Source of the DNA: HIMB59 sp038124765
GTDB lineage: Bacteria; Pseudomonadota; Alphaproteobacteria; HIMB59
Reading direction: 5' to 3'
Length of the DNA stretch: 24,718 nt
Assembly (NCBI GenBank): GCA_038124765.1
Contig: JAYPCO010000016.1
Location: 1-24,718 of the forward strand
Position 1 is the first letter of the stretch; every line of letters starts with the position of its first letter. Made by a program: the position numbers and the translations under genes. Shown piece after piece: positions 7,657 through 16,179 of the stretch. The notes below the pieces were generated by a model. It saw only the letters and a list, made by a program, of their open reading frames with translations. It was not told the origin of the DNA and made no database searches.

Positions 7657-8376
7657 TTGAGTGAAATAATTTCTATAAAAGAAGCCAGATTAAAAAAAGG
7701 CCTCTCCCTTGAAGAATTAGCAAGGGCATTAAAGCTGGATAAAGAAATAATTAGATTACTTGAGGAAGATTTACAACTACCCGAGAAATTTAAAGCTTAT
7801 AGAACAACCTATAAAAAAACGATTTATAGATATTTAGGCTATAAAATCAATTATGAGACAAAGATAAATCAAATACCAAATGACTATTCAAAAATATTTA
7901 TAACTTATTTTTTGATAATATTGGTGCTTATCATAGTTATTTTCTTTTCATACAATATTTATCAAAAATTTAATCAAAAAAAGATTATAAAAATAGTTGA
8001 AACTGACACAATCCAAAATTCAGTTCAAAATCTTATCAATGAGTATAATTTAAAATTTATTTCTCATGATGAATTTAAATCTTTATTAAAGGCTATAGAT
8101 CGAGAAAATTACTCTCAAACATTTGAAATATATCCCAAAAACGGCAATCACATTTTTTATAAAATTGAAAACTTAGATAAAAAAAACATAGAGTTTGGGG
8201 AGCTATATGGTTCTAAATTTTTATCCTTAAGTTTAGATAATAATTACCTATTAGATCTATCTGATATAAATAATATTGATAAAATAGTTTATAAAGGTGT
8301 AAGATTTAGAATCAGTACCGATGATCATTTTGCTCTCAAGGATTTTAAAATTTTAGAAATGGAACTATTACTTTGA
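7657..8376 (+). CDS. RodZ-like helix-turn-helix membrane protein
   Basis: A 239-residue protein with an N-terminal Xre/RodZ-type helix-turn-helix (ARLKKGLSLEELARALKLD near 10-28) and one transmembrane segment (about 81-101, FITYFLIILVLIIVIFF). The C-terminal extracytoplasmic region is about 135 residues. This is the architecture of RodZ, which links the cytoplasmic MreB cytoskeleton to the cell-wall machinery. The HTH in that family binds protein rather than DNA. The usual C-terminal DUF4115 beta domain is not clearly recognisable, so the assignment rests on the first half and on position just upstream of ispG, where rodZ-like genes often occur. It starts with TTG and its TGA overlaps the TTG start of ispG (TTGA). 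Confidence 0.75.
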   Translation: MSEIISIKEARLKKGLSLEELARALKLDKEIIRLLEEDLQLPEKFKAYRTTYKKTIYRYLGYKINYETKINQIPNDYSKIFITYFLIILVLIIVIFFSYNIYQKFNQKKIIKIVETDTIQNSVQNLINEYNLKFISHDEFKSLLKAIDRENYSQTFEIYPKNGNHIFYKIENLDKKNIEFGELYGSKFLSLSLDNNYLLDLSDINNIDKIVYKGVRFRISTDDHFALKDFKILEMELLL

Positions 8377-9461
8377 AATATTCACATCAAATCAAACGTA
8401 AGAAAACTAAACAAATAAGGGTTGGAAGCGTTGCCATAGGTGGTGACGCACCAGTAACTGTTCAAACAATGACTAATACTCTTACTTATGATGTCGATAA
8501 AACTTTAGAACAAATTAATCAAATCGAAAAAGAGGGGTGTGACTTAGTTAGAGTTTCAATTCCAGATGAAAAATCATCAAAAGCTCTAAAAGATATAATT
8601 CCAAAAATAAACATTCCATTAATTGCAGATATCCATTTTCACTATAAAAGAGCCTTAGAGGCTGCAGATAATGGGGCTCATTGTCTTCGTATTAATCCTG
8701 GAAATATCGGGTCTCAGGAAAAGGTTAAAGAGGTCGTAGAAGCAGCAAAACAAAATAACATTCCCATCAGAGTAGGGGTGAATGCAGGTAGTTTAGAGAA
8801 ACAAATATTAGAAAAATACAAAAGTCCTACTGCAGAAGCGCTCTTTGAAAGCGCAAAATATAATATCCAATTACTAGAAGACCTTAATTTCGATAACTTT
8901 AAGATAAGTGTTAAAGCATCTAATGTATTTACTGCTGTAGAGTCATATAAAATGTTATCAGATTATTGTGATTATCCACTTCATTTGGGAATTACTGAGG
9001 CTGGGAGTTATTTTAGCGGATCTATAAAATCCTCCATTGGTTTAGGAATGCTATTGTATCAGGGAATAGGAGATACAATACGAGTTTCTTTATCAGACCA
9101 CCCAACTCAAGAGGTTAAAGTTGGTTTTGAGATGCTAAAATCTCTAAACTTGAGAGAATATGGGGTAACAATTATCTCATGCCCTTCTTGCGCTCGTCAG
9201 CAGTTTGATGTGATTGAAACTGTAAAAAATGTTGAAAAAAAATTAGCTCATATAAAAAAACCAATAACTGTTTCTATTATTGGTTGCGTGGTCAATGGCC
9301 CAGGAGAGGCTACAATGACAAATATAGGAATTACAGGTGGTGGAAATAATACCCATATGATATATGTTGATGGAAATAAAAGTCACCGCATACAAGATAA
9401 AGATCTTGTTGAGTATTTAGTGCAAACTATAGAAGAAAAAGTAGATCAGATACATAAATAA
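8373..9461 (+). CDS. ispG: 4-hydroxy-3-methylbut-2-en-1-yl diphosphate synthase (flavodoxin/ferredoxin)
   Basis: IspG converts MEcPP to HMBPP in the penultimate step of the MEP isoprenoid pathway using a 4Fe-4S cluster. The 362 residues match the shorter two-domain bacterial form (about 370). The N-terminal TIM barrel includes GGDAPVTVQTMTNT and ADIHFHYKRA near residue 85. The cluster ligands are Cys270 and Cys273 (CPSCAR) and Cys305 (GCVVNGPGE), with Glu312 as fourth ligand. Start is TTG, overlapping the upstream stop by four bases, which points to translational coupling. The downstream hisS begins after a 4-base gap. Products feed undecaprenyl phosphate and ubiquinone side chains. Confidence 0.96.
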   Translation: MKYSHQIKRKKTKQIRVGSVAIGGDAPVTVQTMTNTLTYDVDKTLEQINQIEKEGCDLVRVSIPDEKSSKALKDIIPKINIPLIADIHFHYKRALEAADNGAHCLRINPGNIGSQEKVKEVVEAAKQNNIPIRVGVNAGSLEKQILEKYKSPTAEALFESAKYNIQLLEDLNFDNFKISVKASNVFTAVESYKMLSDYCDYPLHLGITEAGSYFSGSIKSSIGLGMLLYQGIGDTIRVSLSDHPTQEVKVGFEMLKSLNLREYGVTIISCPSCARQQFDVIETVKNVEKKLAHIKKPITVSIIGCVVNGPGEATMTNIGITGGGNNTHMIYVDGNKSHRIQDKDLVEYLVQTIEEKVDQIHK

Positions 9462-9465
9462 CTTT

Positions 9466-10716
9466 ATGGATAATAGCAAAGTAAATTTAGTTAAGGGTAC
9501 CCATGATCTTTTTGGGTCTGATATTCAGAAATTTAAATTCATAACCGATTCTTTTTATGAAGTATGTAGTAGATTTAACTTTCAACCTATTCAAACCCCC
9601 ATCATAGAACATCAGGATTTATTCATTAGAGCTGTAGGTGAGCATACAGACATTGTTTCAAAAGAAATGTATGCCTTTACGGATAAAAACGACAAGACAA
9701 TATGTTTAAGACCCGAGGCAACGAGCGGAATTGCTAGACATGTAGCAGAAAATTACCAGACAGGATTAGTTAAAATGTGCACCCATGGTCCTATGTTTAG
9801 AAGGGAAAGGCCTCAAAAAGGACGTTATCGCCAATTCCATCAAATAAATATTGAAGCGATTGGTGAAAAAAACGCCTATATAGATTTTGAAATTATTTTA
9901 GTTGCCAAACTATTACTGGATTTACTGAGAGTAAATTCTTCAGACTATAGATTGATTGTTAATTCACTAGGATCAACCGAAGATCAAACAAACTACTCAA
10001 AAATATTAAAAAATTACTTTGAGTCATCTAAGTCTAAATTATCTGAGACTTCATTAGAAAGATTAGAAAAAAACCCTCTTAGAATACTGGATAGTAAGAA
10101 TGAGGAAGATCAAAAATTAATTACCAATGCTCCATCAATGAAAGAGGTATTATCTGAAAAAAGTAAGCATTATTTTGAACAGATTAAAGAACTTTTAACT
10201 GAAAATGGAATAGATTTTATTGAAGATAATAAACTAGTAAGGGGACTTGACTACTATACCCATACAGCTTTTGAGTTTCAAACCACTCAAGATAAAAGAC
10301 AAAATGCAATATTAGCTGGTGGAAGATACGATAGGCTTATCAACATGATATCTTCAAAAGATTTACCAGGTATAGGTTGGGCAGCAGGAGTTGAAAGATT
10401 GATGGATCTTATATCTTTGCCTAATAAAACTTTACATAGCCAATTAAAAATTTTAATTGCTGTTCAAGATGAGTCATTTCTTAAAAATAAATTGATTATG
10501 AATCAATTTTATAATTCTTCATACACTCATGAAGTTAAAGTTAGCAATAATATTAAAAAACTTTTTACTTATGCGGATAAGAATAATTTCAATTATATTG
10601 TATTGATAGGTGAGGAAGAGCATCTAAATCAAAAAATTACGATTAAAAATTTAATGAATAAAGAGCAAAAATCTATTAATCAATCTGAATTTAACTTGGC
10701 CAATGAAATTAGATAA
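9466..10716 (+). CDS. hisS: Histidyl-tRNA synthetase
   Basis: A class II aminoacyl-tRNA synthetase charging tRNA-His. The 416 residues match bacterial HisRS (about 420). Visible motifs are VKGTHDLFG at the start (the family's KGTxD opening), motif 2 with FRRERPQKGRYRQFHQ, the LRPEATSGIAR stretch near 85-95, the histidine-binding signature RGLDYYTHTAFEF near 260, and motif 3 GIGWAAGVERL. The C-terminal anticodon-binding domain is present. It begins 4 bases after ispG and overlaps prfA by 14 bases, so it is an internal member of this operon. Confidence 0.96.
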   Translation: MDNSKVNLVKGTHDLFGSDIQKFKFITDSFYEVCSRFNFQPIQTPIIEHQDLFIRAVGEHTDIVSKEMYAFTDKNDKTICLRPEATSGIARHVAENYQTGLVKMCTHGPMFRRERPQKGRYRQFHQINIEAIGEKNAYIDFEIILVAKLLLDLLRVNSSDYRLIVNSLGSTEDQTNYSKILKNYFESSKSKLSETSLERLEKNPLRILDSKNEEDQKLITNAPSMKEVLSEKSKHYFEQIKELLTENGIDFIEDNKLVRGLDYYTHTAFEFQTTQDKRQNAILAGGRYDRLINMISSKDLPGIGWAAGVERLMDLISLPNKTLHSQLKILIAVQDESFLKNKLIMNQFYNSSYTHEVKVSNNIKKLFTYADKNNFNYIVLIGEEEHLNQKITIKNLMNKEQKSINQSEFNLANEIR

Positions 10717-11782
10717 ACAAATATCAGATTTAAGAGTTAAATTTACTAATTTAAATGAGAAATTAATTCATTCTGAAAAATTAGATAATAAGCAAATCAT
10801 TCAAATTAATAAAGATTTATCTAAATTAGAGCCAATTATCTCTCTTTCTGATGAAATAGATAATCTCTCTAAAGAAATTAAAGAATACAAATTTATTTTA
10901 GAAAATGAAAATGATGAAGATCTTAGAGATTTAGCAAAGCAAGAATTACCTATATTTGAAAAAAATTTAGAATTAAAAAATAAAGAACTTTTAATTGCAC
11001 TTTTACCCAAAGATGAGGCTGATGAAAAAAATGTTATTTTAGAAATTAGAGCTGGAACAGGTGGTGATGAGGCTGCTTTATTTGCGGGAGATTTGTATCG
11101 AATGTATGAGAGATACTCGGCTCTAAAAAATTGGAGATTTCAACCCATGGAAAAGAATGAAACAGGATTAAAGGGCATTAAAGAAGCAATTATTGAAATT
11201 AAAGGCGATGGTGTTTTTAAATATTTAAAGAATGAATCTGGTGTGCATAGAGTTCAGCGAATTCCAGAGACTGAGTCTGGCGGTAGAATACATACCTCGG
11301 CCGCAACTGTTGCGGTGCTACCTGAAGCTGAGGAATTAGATGTTGAAATAAAGGAAAATGATTTAAGGATTGATGTATATAGATCGGGCGGCGCAGGTGG
11401 TCAATCAGTCAATACTACTGATAGTGCAGTAAGAATTACTCATATACCAACAGGAATTGTGGTAACCCAACAAGATGAACGGTCTCAACATAAAAATAAG
11501 GCCAAAGCGCTTAAAATTCTTAGATCCAGAATTTATGAAGCTGAGAGATTAAAAAGAGAACAAGAATTATCCTCAAATAGAAAAAGCCAAGTCGGCACGG
11601 GTGATAGATCTGAGAGAATAAGAACTTATAATTTTCCTCAGGGGAGGGTATCCGATCATCGAATTAACCTTACCCTTTACAAGCTTGATCAATTTTTAAC
11701 TGGTGAGGCCCTGGAAGAAATGATTTCAGCATTATCTGCTAGTGAGCAAGCTGAAAAGCTTAATCAGCTGAATGTTCAATAA
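10703..11782 (+). CDS. prfA: Peptide chain release factor 1
   Basis: RF1 reads UAA and UAG in the ribosomal A site and triggers hydrolysis of peptidyl-tRNA. The 359-residue protein has the recognition tripeptide of the PxT type (Pro-Glu-Thr, 188-190, within VQRIPETESGGRIHTSA). The catalytic GGQ at 232-234 lies within RSGGAGGQSVNTTDSAVRITH. These features separate it from RF2, which uses SPF. The start lies 14 bases inside hisS, and the 3' end overlaps prmC by 11 bases. PrmC, the next gene, methylates the glutamine of this GGQ. TAA dominates the stops in this window, with some TGA and TAG, so RF1 should serve most genes here. Confidence 0.97.
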   Translation: MKLDKQISDLRVKFTNLNEKLIHSEKLDNKQIIQINKDLSKLEPIISLSDEIDNLSKEIKEYKFILENENDEDLRDLAKQELPIFEKNLELKNKELLIALLPKDEADEKNVILEIRAGTGGDEAALFAGDLYRMYERYSALKNWRFQPMEKNETGLKGIKEAIIEIKGDGVFKYLKNESGVHRVQRIPETESGGRIHTSAATVAVLPEAEELDVEIKENDLRIDVYRSGGAGGQSVNTTDSAVRITHIPTGIVVTQQDERSQHKNKAKALKILRSRIYEAERLKREQELSSNRKSQVGTGDRSERIRTYNFPQGRVSDHRINLTLYKLDQFLTGEALEEMISALSASEQAEKLNQLNVQ

Positions 11783-12632
11783 TAAATTTGAAAATAAAAC
11801 AGAACTCTTAAACCAAGTATTAGTTATACTTCAAAAAGAATTAATCGATGATCCGGTCAGTGAATCACAAATTATCATTGCATACTCTGCAAAAAAAAAT
11901 ACTTTCCATGAAGTTGATTTAAAAAACATTAATCTAAAAATTATTGAAAATATTATTTCAGAGCGTATTAAAGGCAAACCACTTTCAAAAATTATTAACC
12001 AAAAAGGTTTTTGGAAGGATATTTTTTATACAAATGAAAATACTCTAGATCCAAGAGCGGATACTGAGGTAATTGTTGAAAATATTTTGTATGACTATGA
12101 TAAAAAAAAATCCTCCAAATTTAAATTTTTAGATCTTTGTTCAGGTACGGGGTGTATTGGCATCTCACTTTTAAATGAGTTTCATAGCGCATCATGTGAT
12201 TTTATTGATATATCTAAAGATGCGATTGAAGTATGTAAAAAAAATATTGATAAATTCCAATTAAATTCAAGAGCAAAATGCTATGAATCTGATTTATTTA
12301 TTGATTATGAAAATTCTAAACTTCAAGAAATTGACTTTATTGTTTGTAACCCTCCTTATATACCCATAGACCACTATGAGAAATTAAATCCAGAAACGCT
12401 TCATGATCCAAAAATTTCTTTAATTGGTGGTGTAAGAGGTACAGAATTATATGAAAAAATTATAAATCACCTTGTTCACTTTCAGTTTAAAGGTAATATT
12501 TATTTTGAAATTGACCCAATTATTTCAGAGAAATTAATTCAATTTTTATTAGAAAAAGAGGTTAAAATAGTCTATAAAAAGGAAGATTATCTTAAATTAG
12601 ATAGATTATTAAAGATAACACTCTCAAGTTAA
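11772..12632 (+). CDS. prmC: Release factor glutamine N5-methyltransferase
   Basis: PrmC transfers a methyl group from SAM to the GGQ glutamine of release factors, raising termination efficiency. The 286-residue protein has an N-terminal helical domain, the SAM loop DLCSGTGCIG at 121-130 and the catalytic CNPPYIP with NPPY at 193-196. Between helix and core lies DPRADTEV, the family's PRPDTE-like segment. The second position of the SAM loop is Cys instead of the usual Gly (DLGTGSG), a mild divergence. It overlaps prfA by 11 bases, which suits co-production of the enzyme and its substrate. Confidence 0.95.
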   Translation: MFNNKFENKTELLNQVLVILQKELIDDPVSESQIIIAYSAKKNTFHEVDLKNINLKIIENIISERIKGKPLSKIINQKGFWKDIFYTNENTLDPRADTEVIVENILYDYDKKKSSKFKFLDLCSGTGCIGISLLNEFHSASCDFIDISKDAIEVCKKNIDKFQLNSRAKCYESDLFIDYENSKLQEIDFIVCNPPYIPIDHYEKLNPETLHDPKISLIGGVRGTELYEKIINHLVHFQFKGNIYFEIDPIISEKLIQFLLEKEVKIVYKKEDYLKLDRLLKITLSS

Positions 12633-12672
12633 TTTTGATGGGCCTTTATTTACTGATAATCAATTAAGTTTT

Positions 12673-13068
12673 ATGAAAAATTATACAAAAAGAAAACAAT
12701 TTGGCGTTTCTCGTAAGATAAACTCTGGACCACGTGGTGGAGTAGCGGATTCACCTTACTTGCAAACAAATGGCAATACTAACGGTTTTAAAAGAGGCGG
12801 TAAAAACCCACAAGTCCAATACAACGATTATCTCAATAAAGCTAAAGATGCCAAAGGACAAGGTGATGAAGTTCTTGAACAGTTTTATTTACAGCACGCA
12901 GAGCATTATTTCAGGCAGTTAGACTCTTTTAACAGAGGCGCTGTATCAAGAAAAATTATTAATAAAGATAGAGACGCAACAGAAGATAACTCAGCTGATG
13001 ATCGTCAGGAAAATGAAACGCAAGCTCCAAGTACTGATTTTGATGATCTTGCTAGTCAATTAGCTTAA
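12673..13068 (+). CDS. DUF4167 domain-containing protein
   Basis: A 131-residue member of the alphaproteobacterial DUF4167 family, whose function is not established. The basic, Gly-rich N terminus (RKINSGPRGG, then FKRGGKNPQ) suggests nucleic acid contact, which is inference. The family core NDYLNKAKDAKGQGDEVLEQ, followed directly by QHAEHYFRQL, spans about 52-84. The C-terminal 45 residues are acidic and low in complexity. The gene usually follows prmC, as here after 40 bases. A GATAAT at 12655-12660, ending 12 bases before the ATG, could give an extra short-leader transcript. Its TAA shares four bases with the convergent M23 gene stop. Confidence 0.9.
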   Translation: MKNYTKRKQFGVSRKINSGPRGGVADSPYLQTNGNTNGFKRGGKNPQVQYNDYLNKAKDAKGQGDEVLEQFYLQHAEHYFRQLDSFNRGAVSRKIINKDRDATEDNSADDRQENETQAPSTDFDDLASQLA

Positions 13069-14561
13069 TTTTCATTAAAAGCATATTTTTTACTTAGCTC
13101 ATCAAGTTCTTGGTTCATAGCTAGCATTAAATTATTGAATTGATTTAATTCTTTTTCGTTTAACTTTCTTCCAGAGGGTAGTTTTAATTTAGCTGGATTC
13201 ATTTGTTCGCCGTTTTGTATAATTTCATAGTGAAGATGAGGCCCTGTAGATCTACCCGTAGTACCTACATAACCAATGATATCCCCTTGTTTTACACGAG
13301 CACCATCATAAATTCCCTTTTTAAATCCCTTCATATGAGCATAGGCAGTTTTAAATGTCCCATCGTGTCGTATCCTTACATAATTTCCATATGCTCCATT
13401 TTTTCCTGCAAATTCTACCACACCATTTCCTGCAGCAAAAATAGGCGTTCCAGAAGGAGCAGCAAAATCGACACCTTTATGAAGTTTGTTATAGCCAAGT
13501 ATCGGATGCTTTCTGTATCCAAAACCTGAACTAAGTCTTGCCCCATTGATGGGAGTTTTCATAAGGCTTTTGGTCATGCCTTTTCCTTTTTCATCAAAAT
13601 ATTCACTAAACTCAGGTGTGGTGAAAAGATAATATTTTAAAGGAGTTCCTCTAGAGGTAAGTTGTAAGTATTCCGGATCTTCAATCTCTACAGTTTTTCC
13701 TTCTTCGTTAATTTTTTTTGTAAAAAGTAACTCAAAGGAGTCATTTTCGTAAATATCTCTTTGAAAATCTACATCAAAACTATAAATCCTAATCACCTCA
13801 GTAATGGCAAGTTCTGAAAGACCTGCATCCTTCATAGCTTCATACAAACTAGTTTTTATAGTGCCTTTTACATAGACTTTTTCAGACTCTAATGGAATTT
13901 CATTTACTTCATATTCAAAGTTTTGTTCATCATTTAAGGAGACTATTAGCTCTTCAGTATTTGAAAATCGATAGATAAGCTTAAACTTTTCAAGTAAATT
14001 TTCATCATAGTGAGAAAATATTTTAACAACATCTCCTAGATATATTTTAGAAAAGTTATAGGTATCTTTTCCATTAATAATAATTTTATCAATATCACTA
14101 TTTTTTATTCCAGCTTTTTTTAATACTTTAGCAAAATTATCCCCTTTGCTTACTTGAATATCAGTAAATATTTCATCATCCAATTCAGCTATCAATTCTT
14201 CTTTAGATTTGAAAGTTATAGGTAAATCTTTTTTTGTATCAGCATAAGTAACTTTGTTTTCCTCAATTGAATCATCTTTAAATATTCCAAAAAGGCTTCC
14301 AACAGAAATATCCTCAAAATATTTTTCTGATTTTTCAGGATTAAATAAAGGATCGTTAAGTTTTTCAATCTCGATTACTTGATAATATTTATCAAAAGAC
14401 TCTTTATCAAAATAGTTAATATTTTTTTCGCTCAAGATGATAGCATCATCGAGTGAAACTTTCATAAACTCTATATAGCTTAAAAAAAAGAAGTAGAAAC
14501 TTATAAAAATACTAAGTAAATATAGACTAAACTTAATACTAAATATGTTTGTTCTCGTCAT
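13065..14561 (-). CDS. M23 family metallopeptidase (MepM-like)
   Basis: A membrane-anchored zinc endopeptidase expected to cut peptidoglycan cross-links in the periplasm. The 498-residue protein has an N-terminal membrane anchor (about 11-32), an acidic Ser/Lys-rich region and a LysM/OapA-like segment near 130-185. A second beta-rich domain precedes the C-terminal peptidase. Zinc and catalytic residues are visible: His361 and Asp365 in LHKGVDFAAP, His409 in TAYAHM, and His442 and His444 in GPHLHYEI. GYRKHPILG is the usual substrate-groove block. The order resembles E. coli MepM (YebA), but orthology is inferred. It is divergent from the Gate-domain gene across 40 bases. Confidence 0.92.
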   Translation of the reverse strand: MTRTNIFSIKFSLYLLSIFISFYFFFLSYIEFMKVSLDDAIILSEKNINYFDKESFDKYYQVIEIEKLNDPLFNPEKSEKYFEDISVGSLFGIFKDDSIEENKVTYADTKKDLPITFKSKEELIAELDDEIFTDIQVSKGDNFAKVLKKAGIKNSDIDKIIINGKDTYNFSKIYLGDVVKIFSHYDENLLEKFKLIYRFSNTEELIVSLNDEQNFEYEVNEIPLESEKVYVKGTIKTSLYEAMKDAGLSELAITEVIRIYSFDVDFQRDIYENDSFELLFTKKINEEGKTVEIEDPEYLQLTSRGTPLKYYLFTTPEFSEYFDEKGKGMTKSLMKTPINGARLSSGFGYRKHPILGYNKLHKGVDFAAPSGTPIFAAGNGVVEFAGKNGAYGNYVRIRHDGTFKTAYAHMKGFKKGIYDGARVKQGDIIGYVGTTGRSTGPHLHYEIIQNGEQMNPAKLKLPSGRKLNEKELNQFNNLMLAMNQELDELSKKYAFNEN

Positions 14562-14568
14562 TAATTTG

Positions 14569-14574
14569 TTTATA
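14569..14574 (-). promoter_or_regulatory. -10-like element of the M23 peptidase gene
   Basis: On the minus strand TATAAA (5 of 6) ends 7 bases before the ATG at 14561, predicting a leaderless transcript. No convincing -35 was found at 16-18 bases; a TTGGAA lies only 13 bases upstream. Confidence 0.35.
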
Positions 14575-14601
14575 AAGATTTAAATAATTCCAAAAATATA
14601 T

Positions 14602-15549
14602 ATGAAAAAGACATTACTCAATATAATTAAAGAGACCACCAATATTTTTTGGGTTTTATTTAAAGTTATTCTCCCAGTTGTTATCATCATAAGAATATTG
14701 GAATTAATGGGAGCAATACCCATTTTAGCAAAAATTTTAGAACCTCTTACAAGTTTTATTGGCATTGATGGTTCGTTGGGCCTGGTTTGGATGGCGGCAA
14801 TATTGGTTAATATTTACGCGGGGATGGCAGCATTCGCTAGCTTGCAAGCAATCTTTGATTACTCAGTAGCTGAAACTACCATTTTGGGTCTTATGATACT
14901 TATTGCCCATAGCTTACCAATTGAGGTTCTAATAGCAAAAAAATCGAGAGTGTCTGGTATTTTTAATTTATTGTTTAGATTTATTAATGCGCTTTTAGCG
15001 GGAAAAATACTTAACTATATTTTTCAAAAATATGATTTATTCGCTTACAAGAATACATCTGTATTAGAGATACCAAACCACATAATTACCAACTTTGAAT
15101 GGGCTTTATCTCAATGTAAAAACTTTTTAATAATTTTCTTTATTATTTTTTTAATAATTTCTACCATCAACATTTTAAAAGCTGTTGGAATTTGGCAATT
15201 TATTATCAATATTCTTAAAATTCCACTTAGCTTTTTAGGAATGTCTGAAAAAGTTGCCAATATTATTTTAATTGGCTTAACATTAGGTATTTCTTTTGGA
15301 GGTGGGTTTTTAATTGAAGAGTCTAAAAAAAATGATATTTCGAAAAAAGATATACTCTTATCCTTATCTTTTTTAAGCCTATGCCATAGTATAATTGAAG
15401 ACACAATTTTAATACTCTTATTAGGCAGCCACATTAGCGGCATTCTTTTTTTTAGAATATTCTATACAATCGTAATTATAGCGATTATGAAAATTATTTT
15501 AGAAACTAAAATGGGTGATTATTTTCTTCAAAAGTTAACCAATGAATAA
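14602..15549 (+). CDS. Gate-domain (nucleoside recognition domain) membrane protein
   Basis: A polytopic inner-membrane protein of 315 residues with about eight hydrophobic segments. It has two similar halves separated by a polar stretch near 150-170. The N-terminal half (VILPVVIIIRILELMGAI) and the later LTLGISFGGGFLIEESKK fit the Gate/nucleoside recognition domain family, named from resemblance to concentrative nucleoside transporters and spore proteins SpoIIM/SpmA. No substrate can be assigned. A conserved-looking HSLPIE (near 98) and CHSIIED (near 262) sit at equivalent places in the two halves and are likely functional residues. It overlaps the following gene by 8 bases. Confidence 0.75.
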   Translation: MKKTLLNIIKETTNIFWVLFKVILPVVIIIRILELMGAIPILAKILEPLTSFIGIDGSLGLVWMAAILVNIYAGMAAFASLQAIFDYSVAETTILGLMILIAHSLPIEVLIAKKSRVSGIFNLLFRFINALLAGKILNYIFQKYDLFAYKNTSVLEIPNHIITNFEWALSQCKNFLIIFFIIFLIISTINILKAVGIWQFIINILKIPLSFLGMSEKVANIILIGLTLGISFGGGFLIEESKKNDISKKDILLSLSFLSLCHSIIEDTILILLLGSHISGILFFRIFYTIVIIAIMKIILETKMGDYFLQKLTNE

Positions 15550-16150
15550 CTATGTTCAATTCCCTAGATACGCAATATTCCTAATTCCTGATGAACAATT
15601 CAAATCTCAAGTAGAAAAGTTTTATAGAGAATCCAAAGTATCTTTTGAAGACAGCTTAATAAATGTTTATGGTGTGCATCTGACTATTAAAGCACCATTT
15701 TATTTGTCTCATCTTTATAGCGAAAAAGACTTAATAGGAGAGTTTGAAAAGCTTAAATTAAAAAACATATTTGATTTAAGTTTAATTCATAATATTTCTT
15801 CAATATCCAAATTTAGAAATAATTTTGTAGCTAACATATCATTCACTGAGGATCTCCTCTTTAACTTTAATGATACTATGAGATTTTTTGATTTATATAG
15901 AAAGACTTTAAATTCTAATGAGGTTCTAAAAGATATTAGCCGTTTTGGTGATTTAAATGAGAAGCAAATGAACTATTATCAAATTTGGGGATACCCGTTT
16001 ATGTTCGATGAGGGGAAACCTCATATTTCAATTATAGACATTAACTTAGGTTTCGAGCCAAAACATAATGATTTCAATCAAGTTAGATTTGAAAGAGTTA
16101 GCTTAGTTAAACAAGATGGTTATTTAGAGAGATTTAAAACTTTGATTTAG
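15542..16150 (+). CDS. DUF1045-like 2H phosphoesterase family protein
   Basis: A 202-residue protein with the two H-x-T/S motifs of the 2H phosphoesterase fold: His46-Leu-Thr48 in YGVHLTIKAPF and His161-Ile-Ser163 in GKPHISII. The surrounding text, RYAIFLIP at the start and WGYPFMFDEG before the second motif, matches the DUF1045 family. Some members of that family sit in phosphonate operons as PhnN/PhnP partners. No phn genes are present here, so the substrate is open; 2H enzymes act on 2',3'-cyclic or linear phosphoesters. It overlaps the Gate-domain gene by 8 bases, suggesting coupled expression and perhaps a shared small-molecule pathway. Confidence 0.78.
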   Translation: MNNYVQFPRYAIFLIPDEQFKSQVEKFYRESKVSFEDSLINVYGVHLTIKAPFYLSHLYSEKDLIGEFEKLKLKNIFDLSLIHNISSISKFRNNFVANISFTEDLLFNFNDTMRFFDLYRKTLNSNEVLKDISRFGDLNEKQMNYYQIWGYPFMFDEGKPHISIIDINLGFEPKHNDFNQVRFERVSLVKQDGYLERFKTLI

Positions 16151-16151
16151 A

Positions 16152-16179
16152 CACAGGGCTATAAATATATAGCCCTGTG
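16152..16179. terminator. Strong hairpin between convergent genes, probable bidirectional terminator or mRNA 3' end
   Basis: A perfect 12-base-pair stem (16152-16163 with 16168-16179, left arm CACAGGGCTATA) closes a four-base AATA loop. It starts one base after the stop of the 2H-phosphoesterase gene and lies 13 bases after the stop of the binding-protein gene on the other strand. It is conspicuously GC-rich for this sequence. Neither side has a proper T-tract, so it may act through stem stability or protect mRNA 3' ends rather than work as a classic intrinsic terminator. Confidence 0.7.

Noticed and set aside
13203..13529. A 108-codon frame antisense to the M23 peptidase
   Set aside because: It lies entirely over the conserved peptidase domain and looks like a shadow frame; no start signal or family match.
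15111..15443. A 110-codon minus-strand frame inside the Gate-domain gene
   Set aside because: Its hydrophobic and Lys-rich composition mirrors the complementary membrane-protein codons; no independent signal.
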